Assembly: GCA_016705685.1 (NCBI GenBank) | Contig: JADJLB010000011.1 | Location: forward strand, 1-32,250 | DNA length: 32,250 nt | Source: Propionivibrio sp. | GTDB taxonomy: Bacteria; Pseudomonadota; Gammaproteobacteria; Burkholderiales; Rhodocyclaceae | Direction: 5' to 3' | Part shown: piece after piece, positions 1-8,284 of the stretch | How positions within the stretch are numbered: position 1 is the first letter of the stretch | Layout: every line of letters starts with the position of its first letter | The notes under the pieces: model-generated | The model's input: only the letters and a program-made list of their open reading frames with translations | The model's database searches: none | What the model was told of the DNA's origin: nothing | Position numbers and translations under genes: made by a program

Positions 1-38
1 TTCATGCGTGACTGGCGCCCCGCATCGGCGACCTGATC

Positions 39-625
39 TCAGGGCTCGATGCGCGTGCCGAGCACCTTCAGAAATTTCGCCAGCCAATCCGGATGCGCCG
101 GCCAGGCAGGCGCCGTCACCTTACTGCTACCGACATGCGCCTCCGATCAACAGGAATCTCGGCAAAGCTGCCGCCCGCTGCCGTTACCTCCGCAGCACAG
201 GCGGGATAGGCACTCCATGAACGGTCGCCAAGTACGCCGGCCGCCGCCAGAAGTTGAGCGCCGTGACAGATGGCGGCGATCGGTTTTTTTTCGCGTTGGC
301 AAAGTGCTGCACCATGGCGATCACTTTCGGATTGAGGCGCAGATATTCCGGTGCCCGTCCGCCGGGAATCACCAGCGTCATAGTCCTCGGCCGTCACCGA
401 ATCGAACGAAGCATTGAGGGTGAAATTGTGTCCTTGTTTTTCGGCTGTAGGTCTGGTCGTCCTCAAAGTCGTGCACCGCCGTACGCACGGTTGCTCCCCG
501 GCATTCTTCCCGGACAGACGGCAGCGTACCGTGTGCCCGACCATCAACAGCGCCTCTGAAACGGCACCATCGTCCGTAGTCCCTGGTGTAGTCACCGGTC
601 AGCATCAGATTTTCTTGCTTGCCAT
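39..625 (-). pseudogene. DJ-1/PfpI family protein (glutamine amidotransferase-like), multiply frameshifted
   Basis: Reading the minus strand across three frames rebuilds a protein of about 190 residues, the normal size for the DJ-1/PfpI family. It starts MASKKILMLTGDYT at 625 behind a GGAGG ribosome site (631-637) and ends KVLGTRIEP at 39. Recognisable parts include the N-terminal strand, a [17 protein letters not shown] stretch, the [12 protein letters not shown] loop and the nucleophile elbow AICHGAQLL, whose cysteine is the expected active-site residue. The first shift comes right after codon 6 (a TGA follows KKI); I count roughly eight shifts in under 600 bases. Members include chaperones, deglycase-like proteins and peptidase-like enzymes, so no substrate can be given. 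The conserved residues survive on both sides of every shift, so sequencing error is at least as likely as decay. Confidence 0.75.
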
Positions 626-722
626 GGTATTTCCTCCTTATTGGGTGGGCCCGACGGAGAGGATTGTGAATCAATTGCTGCAATTCAGGTAGCCGCAGAT
701 TTCCGGGAACGATCGATCGCGA

Positions 723-1848
723 TCAGTCCAGGGTCCGCCGGAAGGTTTTCAGGCCCAGTGCCAGCACGACGCCCATGAACAAGAGGATGGGCCAGCCCGA
801 TCCCACAGCATGGTCACGCCATTGCCCTTGAGCATGATGCCACGGACCAGCACCAGAAAGTGCGTGAGCGGGAGCACATTGCCGACGACCTGCGCCCACT
901 CCGGCATGCCGCGGAAGGGGAACATGAAACCCGAGAGCAGCATCGAAGGTAAAAAGAAGAAGAAGGTCATCTGCATGGCCTGCAGCTGGTTCCGCGCAAT
1001 CGAGCTGAAGGTGATGCCGAGGGTCAGGTTGGCACAGATGAACAGCAGCACCACGCCATATAGAGCAGCAGATTGCCGTACATCGGCACGTTGAACACCC
1101 AGCGCGCGGCCAGCAAGACGAGCGTCACCTGAATCAGGCCGATGAGAATATACGGAACGATCTTCCGGTCATCACCTCGACCGGCGCCGCCGGCGTCGCC
1201 AGCAGGTTTTCGAAGGTTCCCGCTCGCGCTCCCGGGTCATCGCCAAGCCGGTCATCAATACCATCGTCATCGCCAGGATCACGCCGAGCAGACCCGGCAC
1301 CACGTTGTAAGCGGTTATGCCTTCCGGGTTATAACGTCGGTGCACGCGGAGTTCGAACGGCGGCGCGGACGGACGGTTCAGCCCCGGCATGTCCTGAGCG
1401 AAGACGTCGATACCCAGATGGTTGAGCACCGAAATGGCCCCGCCCGTGGCCATCGGATCGGTCGCGTCGGCTTCAACCAGCAGGACGGGGGGTTTGCCGC
1501 GCACCAGGTCGCGATTGAAGCCGGGAGGAAAGGTGACGACAAACTGCACCTTGCTGCGCTCGAGCAAATCGTTCGCTTCGCGCTCATTCACGCTGCCGAC
1601 TATCTTGAAGTAGTCGCTGTTCCGCATGGCCGCAACATAGGCGCGCGCAAAGGGGCCGGGATCGGCCATGACAACGGCCGTGGGCAGGTGCTTGGGTCGG
1701 AATTGATGGCGAAGCCGAAGAGCATCAACTGCATGATCGGAATGCCGATGATCATCCCAAACGTCAGGCGATCGCGTTTGAGCTGGATGAATTCCTTGAG
1801 CAGAATGCCGATCCAGCGGCTAAAGGAAAACCCGGAAAAACCGTTCAT
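723..1848 (-). pseudogene. ABC-2 type transport permease (YbhS/YbhR/YhhJ-like), frameshifted
   Basis: Inner-membrane permease of a YbhFSR-type exporter. The rebuilt protein is about 375 residues, usual for the family. It begins MNGFSGFSFSRWIGILLKEF at 1848, four bases after the ATPase stop codon, with the membrane-embedded IGIPIMQLMLFGFAIN near residue 40. A large periplasmic region follows (DLVRGKPPVLLVEADATD and neighbours). Then come the ABC-2 landmarks TFENLLATPAAPVEV and LPSMLLSGFMFPFRGMP, and the terminal ALGLKTFRRTLD. At least four frame changes are needed, near 1694, 1220, 1165-1061 and 797. Several coincide with G/C runs one base too short (for example CGGGAACC where CGGGGAACC restores ERGTFEN). 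Only one permease follows the ATPase, whereas YbhFSR itself has two. Confidence 0.8.
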
Positions 1849-1852
1849 CGCA

Positions 1853-2785
1853 TCATCCCTGGAATTGATCCTGGCTGCCCTGCACGAGGTAGATGAAGGC
1901 ATCCTCAAGCGAGGGTGGAACGGCAGTCATCTTCAGCGGCGTATCGCGCAGACGCGATTTCAGCGTGGCTTCCAGCGCGTCCCGGTCCTTGCCGCTGACA
2001 TGAAGCGTGGCGCCAAAACTCGCCACCAGATCGACGCCGGGCAAGGCCCGCAGCGCCTCGCCCATGCCTTGCAGACCGGTACCGGTGATTTCCCAGGTAT
2101 GCAGGTGCTGACCGGTCACCACCTCGACGGCCGTTCCCGAAGCCATCAGCGTACCGTAGGCGATATACGCCAGCCGGTGGCAACGTTCGGCTTCATCCAT
2201 GTAGTGGGTCGAGACGAGCACGGTAATTCCGGCCGCAGAGAGGCGGTGGATTTCCTCCCAGAAATCGCGGCGTGCCTTGGGGTCAACCCCGGCGGTGGGC
2301 TCGTCGAGCAGCAGCAGCCTGGGGTGATGCAACAGGCAGGCGGCCAGCGACAGCCGTTGCTTCCAGCCGCCGGACAGCGTACCCGCCAGCTGGTTGCGCC
2401 GGCCGGCCAGCCCCAGTTCCTCCAGCGCTTGATCGACGACCTTTTTGCGGTCCGTCATGCCGAACATGCGGGCGACGAAATCGAGGTTTTCGCCGATGCT
2501 CAAATCATCCCACAACGAAAATTTCTGCGTCATGTAGCCAACCTGGCGCTTGATCGCAGCGCTCTCGGTGAGCACGTTCAGTCCGAGGCAGGTACCGCGT
2601 CCGCTGTCTGGCGTCAGCAAACCGCAGAGCATGCGGATCGACGTCGTCTTGCCGCTGCCGTTGGGCCCCAGAAAGCCGAAAATCTCCCCTTCCCGCACCT
2701 GCAATGCGAGATCCTTGACGACGTGTTTGTCGCCAAACCGCTTGTTGATTCCGGCGACGTCGATGACCAGCGGAGCGTTGTCCAT
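1853..2785 (-). CDS. ABC transporter ATP-binding protein (YbhF/CcmA-like)
   Basis: Cytoplasmic ATPase that powers the adjacent ABC-2 permease. It has 310 residues and a single nucleotide-binding domain. Visible motifs are Walker A GPNGSGKT (40-47), Q-loop Q87, signature LSGGWKQR (137-144), Walker B LLLLDEP (157-163) and the switch histidine in STHYMDEAE (H194). The C-terminal third resembles the ABC-2 exporter type, ending in PPSLEDAFIYLVQG, a common tail of drug- or polysaccharide-export ATPases. The ATG is one base after the stop of the HlyD-type adaptor gene and the permease ATG comes four bases after this stop, so the genes should be translated together. E. coli YbhF carries two ATPase domains; this protein has one. 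The substrate is not determined by the sequence; drug or cation export is suggested only by analogy. Confidence 0.92.
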   Translation of the reverse strand: MDNAPLVIDVAGINKRFGDKHVVKDLALQVREGEIFGFLGPNGSGKTTSIRMLCGLLTPDSGRGTCLGLNVLTESAAIKRQVGYMTQKFSLWDDLSIGENLDFVARMFGMTDRKKVVDQALEELGLAGRRNQLAGTLSGGWKQRLSLAACLLHHPRLLLLDEPTAGVDPKARRDFWEEIHRLSAAGITVLVSTHYMDEAERCHRLAYIAYGTLMASGTAVEVVTGQHLHTWEITGTGLQGMGEALRALPGVDLVASFGATLHVSGKDRDALEATLKSRLRDTPLKMTAVPPSLEDAFIYLVQGSQDQFQG

Positions 2786-2786
2786 T

Positions 2787-3761
2787 TCAGCGCGGCGCCA
2801 GCCGTACGTCTACCGGCAGGCCGGGGCGAAGGGTGGCCGCCTGAGCCGGATCCGGCGCGGCTTCAACGCGGAACACCAGCTTTTCACGGCTGCCGCGGCT
2901 ATAAATAACCGGCGGCGTATATTCGGCCTGTGCGGCGATGAAGTCGATGCTGGCATGGATAGGCTCCGCACAGCCATCACACCCGGCTAGCACGGCCTGG
3001 CCCGGCTGAAGCGCAGCGACGGCAGACTCCGGGACAAAAAAGCGCAAGCGCCGCCGCGCATCGGGCAGCAGGCTGGCGACGGCGGCGCCGGCGGGAACCC
3101 ATTCGCCGGGCCGGTAATAGGTTTCAGCCAATTCGCCGGCTTCGGGCGCGGTGACCGACTTCTTCTCCACCACCCAGCGTTTCTGCGCCGCGAGGGCGGC
3201 GGCGGCCTGCACGTCGGCCTCGGCGCCGCGCACCTCGGCCTTCCGCCCCAGCGTCGCGCGGTAGCTGGCCAGTTGCTGACGCGCCGCCTCGGTCTGAGCC
3301 TGGGACTGCTCATAGGCGCTACGGGCTTCATCGAGCGCGGTTTGCGAAACGAACTTCGCCTTGGCCAGCGCTTCCTGCTGCCGCAACCGGGTCTGGGCCA
3401 GACGCAAGCCGGCCTGCGCGGCCAGCAGATTGGCTTCGAGCGCAGCAATCTCGGGCGGCCGGCGCGGCTCCTTCAGATTCTCCACCTTCTCGCGGGCCGA
3501 CCCGGCCCGGGCTTCAGCCTCGGCCAGCGCCTGCGCGTCCGGGTCGGTGGCGACCGCGAATAGTGCCTGACCTGCCGCAACGCGACTGCCCCGTAAGGCA
3601 TCCAGCGATTTCAGATAACCCGCCTGGGGCGCCGACAGATACAGGTATTCGCCTTCCACATAGCCCTGATAGGCCGGCGACGAATTCGGCCCGCAGGCGG
3701 CCAGCAGGCTCGCCACAACGGCCCCCGCCAGCAAACGCAAAACGGCACGCGAGCGCATCAT
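2787..3761 (-). CDS. HlyD/YbhG-type periplasmic adaptor, predicted lipoprotein
   Basis: Membrane-fusion protein linking the ABC-2 exporter to the outer membrane. It has 324 residues, with an N-terminal signal ending in the lipobox LAAC (20-23), so Cys23 is the predicted lipidation site. A biotinyl-lipoyl-like half (VEGEYLYLSAPQAGYLKSL) follows. Next is a long Ala/Gln/Glu-rich alpha-helical hairpin of about residues 75-195 (AEARAGSAREKVENLKEP and AQTRLRQQEALAKAKF), then the second lipoyl half (VTAPEAGELAETYYRPGEWV) and a beta-barrel region. Its start overlaps the end of the TetR gene by four bases (ATGA), and its stop is one base before the ATPase start. YbhG-type adaptors usually have an uncleaved or cleaved signal; a lipid anchor is typical of RND adaptors and less usual here. 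Confidence 0.9.
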   Translation of the reverse strand: MMRSRAVLRLLAGAVVASLLAACGPNSSPAYQGYVEGEYLYLSAPQAGYLKSLDALRGSRVAAGQALFAVATDPDAQALAEAEARAGSAREKVENLKEPRRPPEIAALEANLLAAQAGLRLAQTRLRQQEALAKAKFVSQTALDEARSAYEQSQAQTEAARQQLASYRATLGRKAEVRGAEADVQAAAALAAQKRWVVEKKSVTAPEAGELAETYYRPGEWVPAGAAVASLLPDARRRLRFFVPESAVAALQPGQAVLAGCDGCAEPIHASIDFIAAQAEYTPPVIYSRGSREKLVFRVEAAPDPAQAATLRPGLPVDVRLAPR

Positions 3762-4324
3762 GGCTTTCTCCCTTTCGCTTGTTCAATGGGCGGCGCCAAC
3801 AGGCCCAGCATGGCGGCAATTCCCTCGCGAACCTCCCTGGCCGACTGCGGATTCAGTCGCGCTTGGTGCATGATGGCCAGCCCGACGACAGTGGCATGGA
3901 AGAGCAGCACCGCTTCCGGGCCGGACGCCAGACCGGACGTCGCCAGCATGACCTGCACCTGGGTACGCACATGCTTGATCAACTTGCGCAAAGGCTTGCG
4001 GATGGCCGGGTCGGCATCGGCGGCCACGATCAGACCGATCATGACTCGCGGCGGCACGCCGCCGATCATGACCTCAGCAAAGGTGTCGGCCAGGGTGGCT
4101 TGATCAGGCTTCTCGACCAAGCGCGCCGCAATTTCCTCCATCGTCCGGGCAATTGTCTGCCCGGCAATGCCAAGCAGCAGATCGGCACGCGTCGGGAAGT
4201 AGTAGGTCAAGTGGCTTTGCTTGATTCCCGCCGCCCGGGCCACCTGCGGCTGCGTCAGCGCAGCAATGCCCTTGTCCTTGAGCAGCATCACGCCCGCTGC
4301 GAGAATGGAATCCTTTACGTTCAA
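3758..4324 (-). CDS. TetR family transcriptional regulator of the exporter operon
   Basis: This 188-residue DNA-binding regulator has the TetR fold: an N-terminal helix-turn-helix (LTQPQVARAAGIKQSHLTYYFPTRADLL, about 23-50) followed by a helical ligand-binding domain. YYFPTRADLL is the family's typical end of the recognition helix. It is the first gene of the exporter operon and overlaps the adaptor gene by four bases, the arrangement of CecR (YbiH) with ybhGFSR in E. coli. It probably represses its own operon and releases it on ligand binding; the palindrome at 4368-4387 is the obvious candidate operator. The inducer is unknown. Confidence 0.9.
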   Translation of the reverse strand: MNVKDSILAAGVMLLKDKGIAALTQPQVARAAGIKQSHLTYYFPTRADLLLGIAGQTIARTMEEIAARLVEKPDQATLADTFAEVMIGGVPPRVMIGLIVAADADPAIRKPLRKLIKHVRTQVQVMLATSGLASGPEAVLLFHATVVGLAIMHQARLNPQSAREVREGIAAMLGLLAPPIEQAKGRKP

Positions 4325-4367
4325 ACGACACTCCTGAATCTGACGACCTGTGCCGTATTATCCGCTG

Positions 4368-4387
4368 ATTTGGTACAACTACCAAAT
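4368..4387. promoter_or_regulatory. Perfect 20-bp inverted repeat, candidate TetR operator
   Basis: ATTTGGTACAACTACCAAAT: two perfect 8-base arms with a 4-base centre. It lies 44 bases before the tetR start codon and abuts the stop codon of the convergently oriented upstream regulator. Size and symmetry suit a TetR-family dimer. No clear -35/-10 pair was fixed beside it, so the operator role is inferred from position and symmetry. Confidence 0.6.
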
Positions 4388-5131
4388 TCATTTTCGCCGT
4401 AGCTTGATGAACGCGCCGATCTCCCATTCGCGCATCGCCAGCAGCAGCCCCGTGCCGCGACGTTTGGCAAGCGGCGCCGCCAGGCTTTCTTCGTGAATCT
4501 CGGCAAATCTTTGCCGCAGCTTGCGGATTTCGGCCTGCATTTTCGCCATGGCCTGTTCGGTCAGCATGGCATGCGAGAAAGCCATGACTTCGTCGCCTCC
4601 CGAGAAGTCGCTCTTCAGAAACTCGCCCATCCCCTGGCCGAGAAAGTACATGCGGATCGGCCCTTTGGGCCGCCAGTCGAAATCGCGCGCCACGTTGAGG
4701 CGGATCCGATTGCCCGGCAGCAGATCGATCAAGCGCAAGCGGTCAAGCTTGACCAGACGCTGGATGCATTCCGCTTCGCTCAGGGCATAGGTCTCGACGA
4801 TGTTCCCGATTTCCCACTGGTTCAGCACACAAACCGCGACGAGCAGAAGCTTGGCATCAGACACCAGTTCCCTTTCCTGTGCATCGCTCAGGGTATGCAG
4901 ACGGCCTTCGCTGGCCGCGGCCTCATGCGTCAGTTCCGCCAGGGTAAAGCCCAAGAGATGCGCGATTTCTATTACCCTGTCGATGCTGAATCGGCCCAGC
5001 GCGAACATGCGTTTCACGCTGGGTTCAGATACGTTCAGCGCCAGCGCCAAATCACGATAGGTCATCCCTTGTATTTTGAGACGATGCTTGAGGGTTTTCA
5101 CCAACCGGGCGATTTCGTTCATGGCAGCCAA
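4388..5131 (-). CDS. XRE-family helix-turn-helix transcriptional regulator
   Basis: A 247-residue protein with an N-terminal Cro/C1-type helix-turn-helix at about 15-65 (MTYRDLALALNVSEPSVKRMF then FSIDRVIEIAHLLGFTLAEL). The long C-terminal part (RNRIRLNVARDFDWRPKGPIRMYFL and a helical MAKMQAEIRKLRQRFAEIHEES segment) is probably the effector or dimerisation region. The frame opens at a TTG (5131), but an ATG at 5122 giving MNEIARL is the more likely start. It is divergent from the ceramidase-like gene at 5251, and a 7+7 palindrome sits just upstream of it. Autoregulation and control of the neighbour are inferred. The effector is not recognisable. Confidence 0.85.
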   Translation of the reverse strand: MAAMNEIARLVKTLKHRLKIQGMTYRDLALALNVSEPSVKRMFALGRFSIDRVIEIAHLLGFTLAELTHEAAASEGRLHTLSDAQERELVSDAKLLLVAVCVLNQWEIGNIVETYALSEAECIQRLVKLDRLRLIDLLPGNRIRLNVARDFDWRPKGPIRMYFLGQGMGEFLKSDFSGGDEVMAFSHAMLTEQAMAKMQAEIRKLRQRFAEIHEESLAAPLAKRRGTGLLLAMREWEIGAFIKLRRK

Positions 5132-5139
5132 TGGTTAAT

Positions 5140-5158
5140 AGTATTAGTTTTTAATACT
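5140..5158. promoter_or_regulatory. Inverted repeat in the XRE/CREST divergent intergenic region, candidate operator
   Basis: AGTATTA-GTTTT-TAATACT: perfect 7-base arms around 5 bases, in an AT-rich patch of otherwise GC-rich DNA. On the minus strand a TATAAT (5165-5170) lies just upstream, so transcription of the XRE gene would begin close to or inside the palindrome. That suits autorepression. I could not fix a good promoter for the plus-strand gene. Confidence 0.5.
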
Positions 5159-5250
5159 TGATACATTATATGACAAGCCTTTCGACGTTATAGTTTATCA
5201 TTTATCGACTTACGTGCAATCTGAGCTCTCCTTCACTGACGAGAGTCCTT

Positions 5251-6081
5251 ATGAAACCCTGGATCCAGCACCTTCCGCTGATCGTTACCCTGACGCTGTC
5301 GGGAGCCGCCATCGTGCACGGCCCGATAGCGCAACTCCCCGACTATCACAACTTTGCCGATCAATCGCTTTTGTTCGGCATACCCCATTTCGCCGATGTC
5401 ATTTCCAATCTCGGATTCGTCCTGGTTGCCCTGTGGGGCCTGGCAAGGCTGGCCCCATGCACAAGGCACGAGAGCATCGCGAATGGCTGGGCCGGTTACC
5501 GGCTGTTTCTGATCGCCCTGTTGCTCACCGGGGTGGGCTCATCGTACTACCACCTCGCACCGGACAATGCCCGACTGGTCTGGGATCGACTGCCCATTGC
5601 GCTGGCCTGCGGCGGCCTGCTGGCTGGAGTCTGGGGCGATACCCGGAACAGAAGCAGCACCGTGCCATCTGTTCTCCTCGCCATCGCCGCCGTGCTCAGC
5701 GTGGGCTGGTGGTACGTCACCGAACAGGCCGGCGCGGGCGATCTGCGCCCTTACCTGTTGCTCCAGGGTCTCCCCCTGCTACTCATTCCGCTGTGGCAGT
5801 GGATACATGACCGGCCGCGCGCCGAACGACTGGCCTTCACTTATGCGCTGGCAATCTATGCTCTGGCCAAACTGGCCGAGCTGGGTGACCACCCGATCGC
5901 AAGGGCAACGGGAATGCTGAGCGGGCACACGTTGAAACATCTGCTGGCCAGCGCCGCTGCCGCGTTCATCGTCGCGGCCCTGATACGGCGAATCCGCCAG
6001 GTGCCGCTTGGGGTAAAGTTGCCCCCTACGGCGGCCAGCCATTCGACCTTTAGCACAATCAACAAAACAACTTCTCACTAA
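5251..6081 (+). CDS. CREST-superfamily membrane hydrolase, alkaline ceramidase (aPHC)-like
   Basis: An integral membrane protein of 276 residues with about seven hydrophobic segments. The CREST metal-hydrolase signature is complete: Ser97, His101 in SSYYHLAPDN, Asp112 in LVWDRLP, and His226/His230 in GHTLKH. The spacings (S-x3-H, H-x10-D, H-x3-H) match those of eukaryotic alkaline ceramidases, where three histidines bind zinc and the Ser/Asp pair takes part in amide hydrolysis. A lipid amide or related lipid substrate in the inner membrane is therefore likely, but bacterial members are largely uncharacterised. It is divergent from the XRE regulator and lies 19 bases before an Aas-like gene on the same strand, hinting at a shared role in membrane-lipid turnover. 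The ATG at 5251 has only a weak GAGAG ribosome site. Confidence 0.82.
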   Translation: MKPWIQHLPLIVTLTLSGAAIVHGPIAQLPDYHNFADQSLLFGIPHFADVISNLGFVLVALWGLARLAPCTRHESIANGWAGYRLFLIALLLTGVGSSYYHLAPDNARLVWDRLPIALACGGLLAGVWGDTRNRSSTVPSVLLAIAAVLSVGWWYVTEQAGAGDLRPYLLLQGLPLLLIPLWQWIHDRPRAERLAFTYALAIYALAKLAELGDHPIARATGMLSGHTLKHLLASAAAAFIVAALIRRIRQVPLGVKLPPTAASHSTFSTINKTTSH

Positions 6082-6100
6082 GAATGACCGGGGAATAATC

Positions 6101-8249
6101 ATGTTCAAGACTCTAGCGCGCCTCGTCTTCAAGGCACTGTTTCGTGTCCAGGTCAGCGGACAACCCAGCACATTCATCAACCCCAGGACGCTGATCGTCG
6201 CCAACCATGAATCCTTCATCGACGGTCTTCTCCTTGGCCTGATGATGCCGGTCGATGCGGTTTTCGTCGTGCATACGCAAATCGCCAACCGTCCCATGTT
6301 TCGTTTCATGCTGCGTTTTGTTCCGCACCTGGCGGTCGATTCAACCAGTCCGCTGGCGATGAAGCAGATCGTCAAGCTGGTGGAAACCGGGCAGCCTGTC
6401 GTGATTTTTCCGGAAGGCCGGATCACCAAGACCGGCTCGCTGATGAAAGTATATGACGGAGCTGCCTTCGTTGCCGCCAAGACCGGGGCCACCATCGTGC
6501 CGGTGCGCATTGACGGCGCCGCGCGCAGCTATTTCGGCAGGTTGGCCGGTGTCTACCCGCGCAAGCTATTTCCCAAAGTAACCATTTCGATCCAGCCGCG
6601 CCGCCATATTCCCATGCCCGACCTGCCCTCCGCCAAGCTGCGCCGTCGTCGCGCCGGAGAACTGCTGAGGCAGATCCTGCTCGACATGCTGGTCGCCACA
6701 CGCCCGCAACGGACCGTGTTTGAAGCCTTTCTGGATGGCAAGGCCACCTTTGGCGCGCATTACAAGCTGGTGGAGGATGTTCGTCTGGTCGAAGAATCCT
6801 ACGGTTCCCTGCTCAAGATGGCGCTCGGAATGATGCGCCTGATGTCCCGTCTGACCGCACCGGGGGAAGTCGTCGGCGTGCTGACGCCCAATGCGGCGCC
6901 GACACTGGGCCTGGTGCTCGCGCTATCGGCAGGCAAACGCATCCCTGCGCTGCTCAACTATACGGCCGGCCCGGATGGCTTGCAGGCCGCCTGCATTGCC
7001 GCCGACATCAAGACCGTCATTTCGTCCAGAGGCTTTCTGGAGAAAGCCCGACTCACGCAGGTCGTCGAGAAACTGTCCGGCATTCGCGTTGTGTATCTCG
7101 AAGACCTCAAATCGACGATCGGCTTGAGCGACCGCTTGTGGGTACTCTGGCATCTTGTTTTCCCCGCAGGGGCCGCGCTGGCGCAGACGCCGGACGATCC
7201 GGCGATCGTACTCTTCACTTCGGGATCGGAAGGCAAGCCCAAAGGCGTTGTCCATTCGCACACCTCGGTACTCTCAAACGTCGCACAGATACGCGCAGTT
7301 GCCGATTTCACGCCGCACGACAAGTTCATGATGGCCCTGCCACTGTTCCATTCGTTTGGTCTGACCTGTGGCGTCCTGCTGCCGCTGGTGTCCGGCTGCA
7401 AGGTATTCCTCTACCCGAGCCCCCTCCACTACCGGATCATCCCGGAGATCGTCTATGACCGCGACTGCACGGTGCTGTTCGGCACATCGACCTTTCTCGG
7501 CAACTACGGCAAATTCGCCCACCAGTACGATTTCCGGACGCCTGCGCTACGTCGTTGCCGGTGCCGAGAAATTGTCCGAAGACGTCCGCAAGCTGTGGAT
7601 CGAGAAGTTTGGCATCCGCATTCTGGAGGGTTACGGCGTGACAGAATGCGCGCCGGTGGTGGCTGTCAACGTGCCGATGGCCTGCCGCATCGGCAGCGTC
7701 GGGCAACTCCTGCCCGGCATGGAATACGAACTTGAAGCGGTTCCCGGGATCGAGCATGGCGGCGCGCTGCACGTGAAGGGACCCAATGTGATGATGGGAT
7801 ACTTTCTCTACGACCAACCCGGCGTCATACAACAACCGCAATCGAAAGGCCCTGGCTGGTATTCGACCGGCGATATCGTCGAACGCGACGACGACGGGTT
7901 CCTGCATATTCGTGGACGCCTGAAACGCTTCGCCAAGATTGCTGGCGAAATGGTCTCGCTTGAGGTGGTCGAAAAGCTAGCTGCGCTGGCGGCCCCCGAA
8001 TTTGCCCACGCCGCATCGACGCGCGCCGACGCCGCCAAGGGCGAAGCGCTGGTGCTGTTCACGACCGCCCCCGAACTGCGTCGCGAACACTTGCTGGCCG
8101 CTGCCAAAACCACCGGCTCGCCCGAACTGGCCGTGCCGCGAGTTATCCAGAAAATCGCTGCGATCCCGCTGCTCGGCTCCGGCAAGACCGACTATGTCAC
8201 GTTGAAGAAAATGTCGGAAGCATCGGCTGACGAAATGACGAGCGCCTGA
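6101..8249 (+). pseudogene. aas: Aas-like bifunctional acyltransferase / acyl-ACP synthetase, one frameshift
   Basis: The locus spans about 716 codons, like E. coli Aas (719). The N-terminal PlsC acyltransferase domain shows NHESFID (35-41, catalytic H36 and D41) and FPEGR (103-107). The AMP-forming ligase domain shows FTSGSEGKPKG (372-382), then, after the shift, [20 protein letters not shown], the [14 protein letters not shown] acidic loop and the [15 protein letters not shown] hinge. Known Aas enzymes activate a fatty acid on acyl carrier protein and transfer it to 2-acyl-lysophospholipid in the inner membrane. The single shift lies at 7535-7538, where four bases (CGGA) stand in place of three between YDF and RLRYVV, so the two halves are in different frames. 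The ATG at 6101 follows GGGGA. It is 35 bases upstream of the LplT-like gene. Confidence 0.88.
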
Positions 8250-8284
8250 TACGGCCCAATTAAACGCCTTAAGGAAAACAATTC

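Noticed and set aside
1142-2908. 588-codon plus-strand open frame
   Set aside because: It is antisense to the ABC permease and ATPase genes, lacks any recognisable domain and has the His/Gln/Arg-rich composition of an antisense frame in GC-rich DNA.
5158-5194. Plus-strand promoter for the CREST gene (TTGATA or ATGACA with TATAGT)
   Set aside because: Spacings of 25 and 13 bases are outside the usual range, so no promoter is called.
7535-7538. Natural gene split or programmed frameshift in aas
   Set aside because: No slippery heptamer or downstream pseudoknot is visible. The many similar indels elsewhere make a sequencing error more likely.
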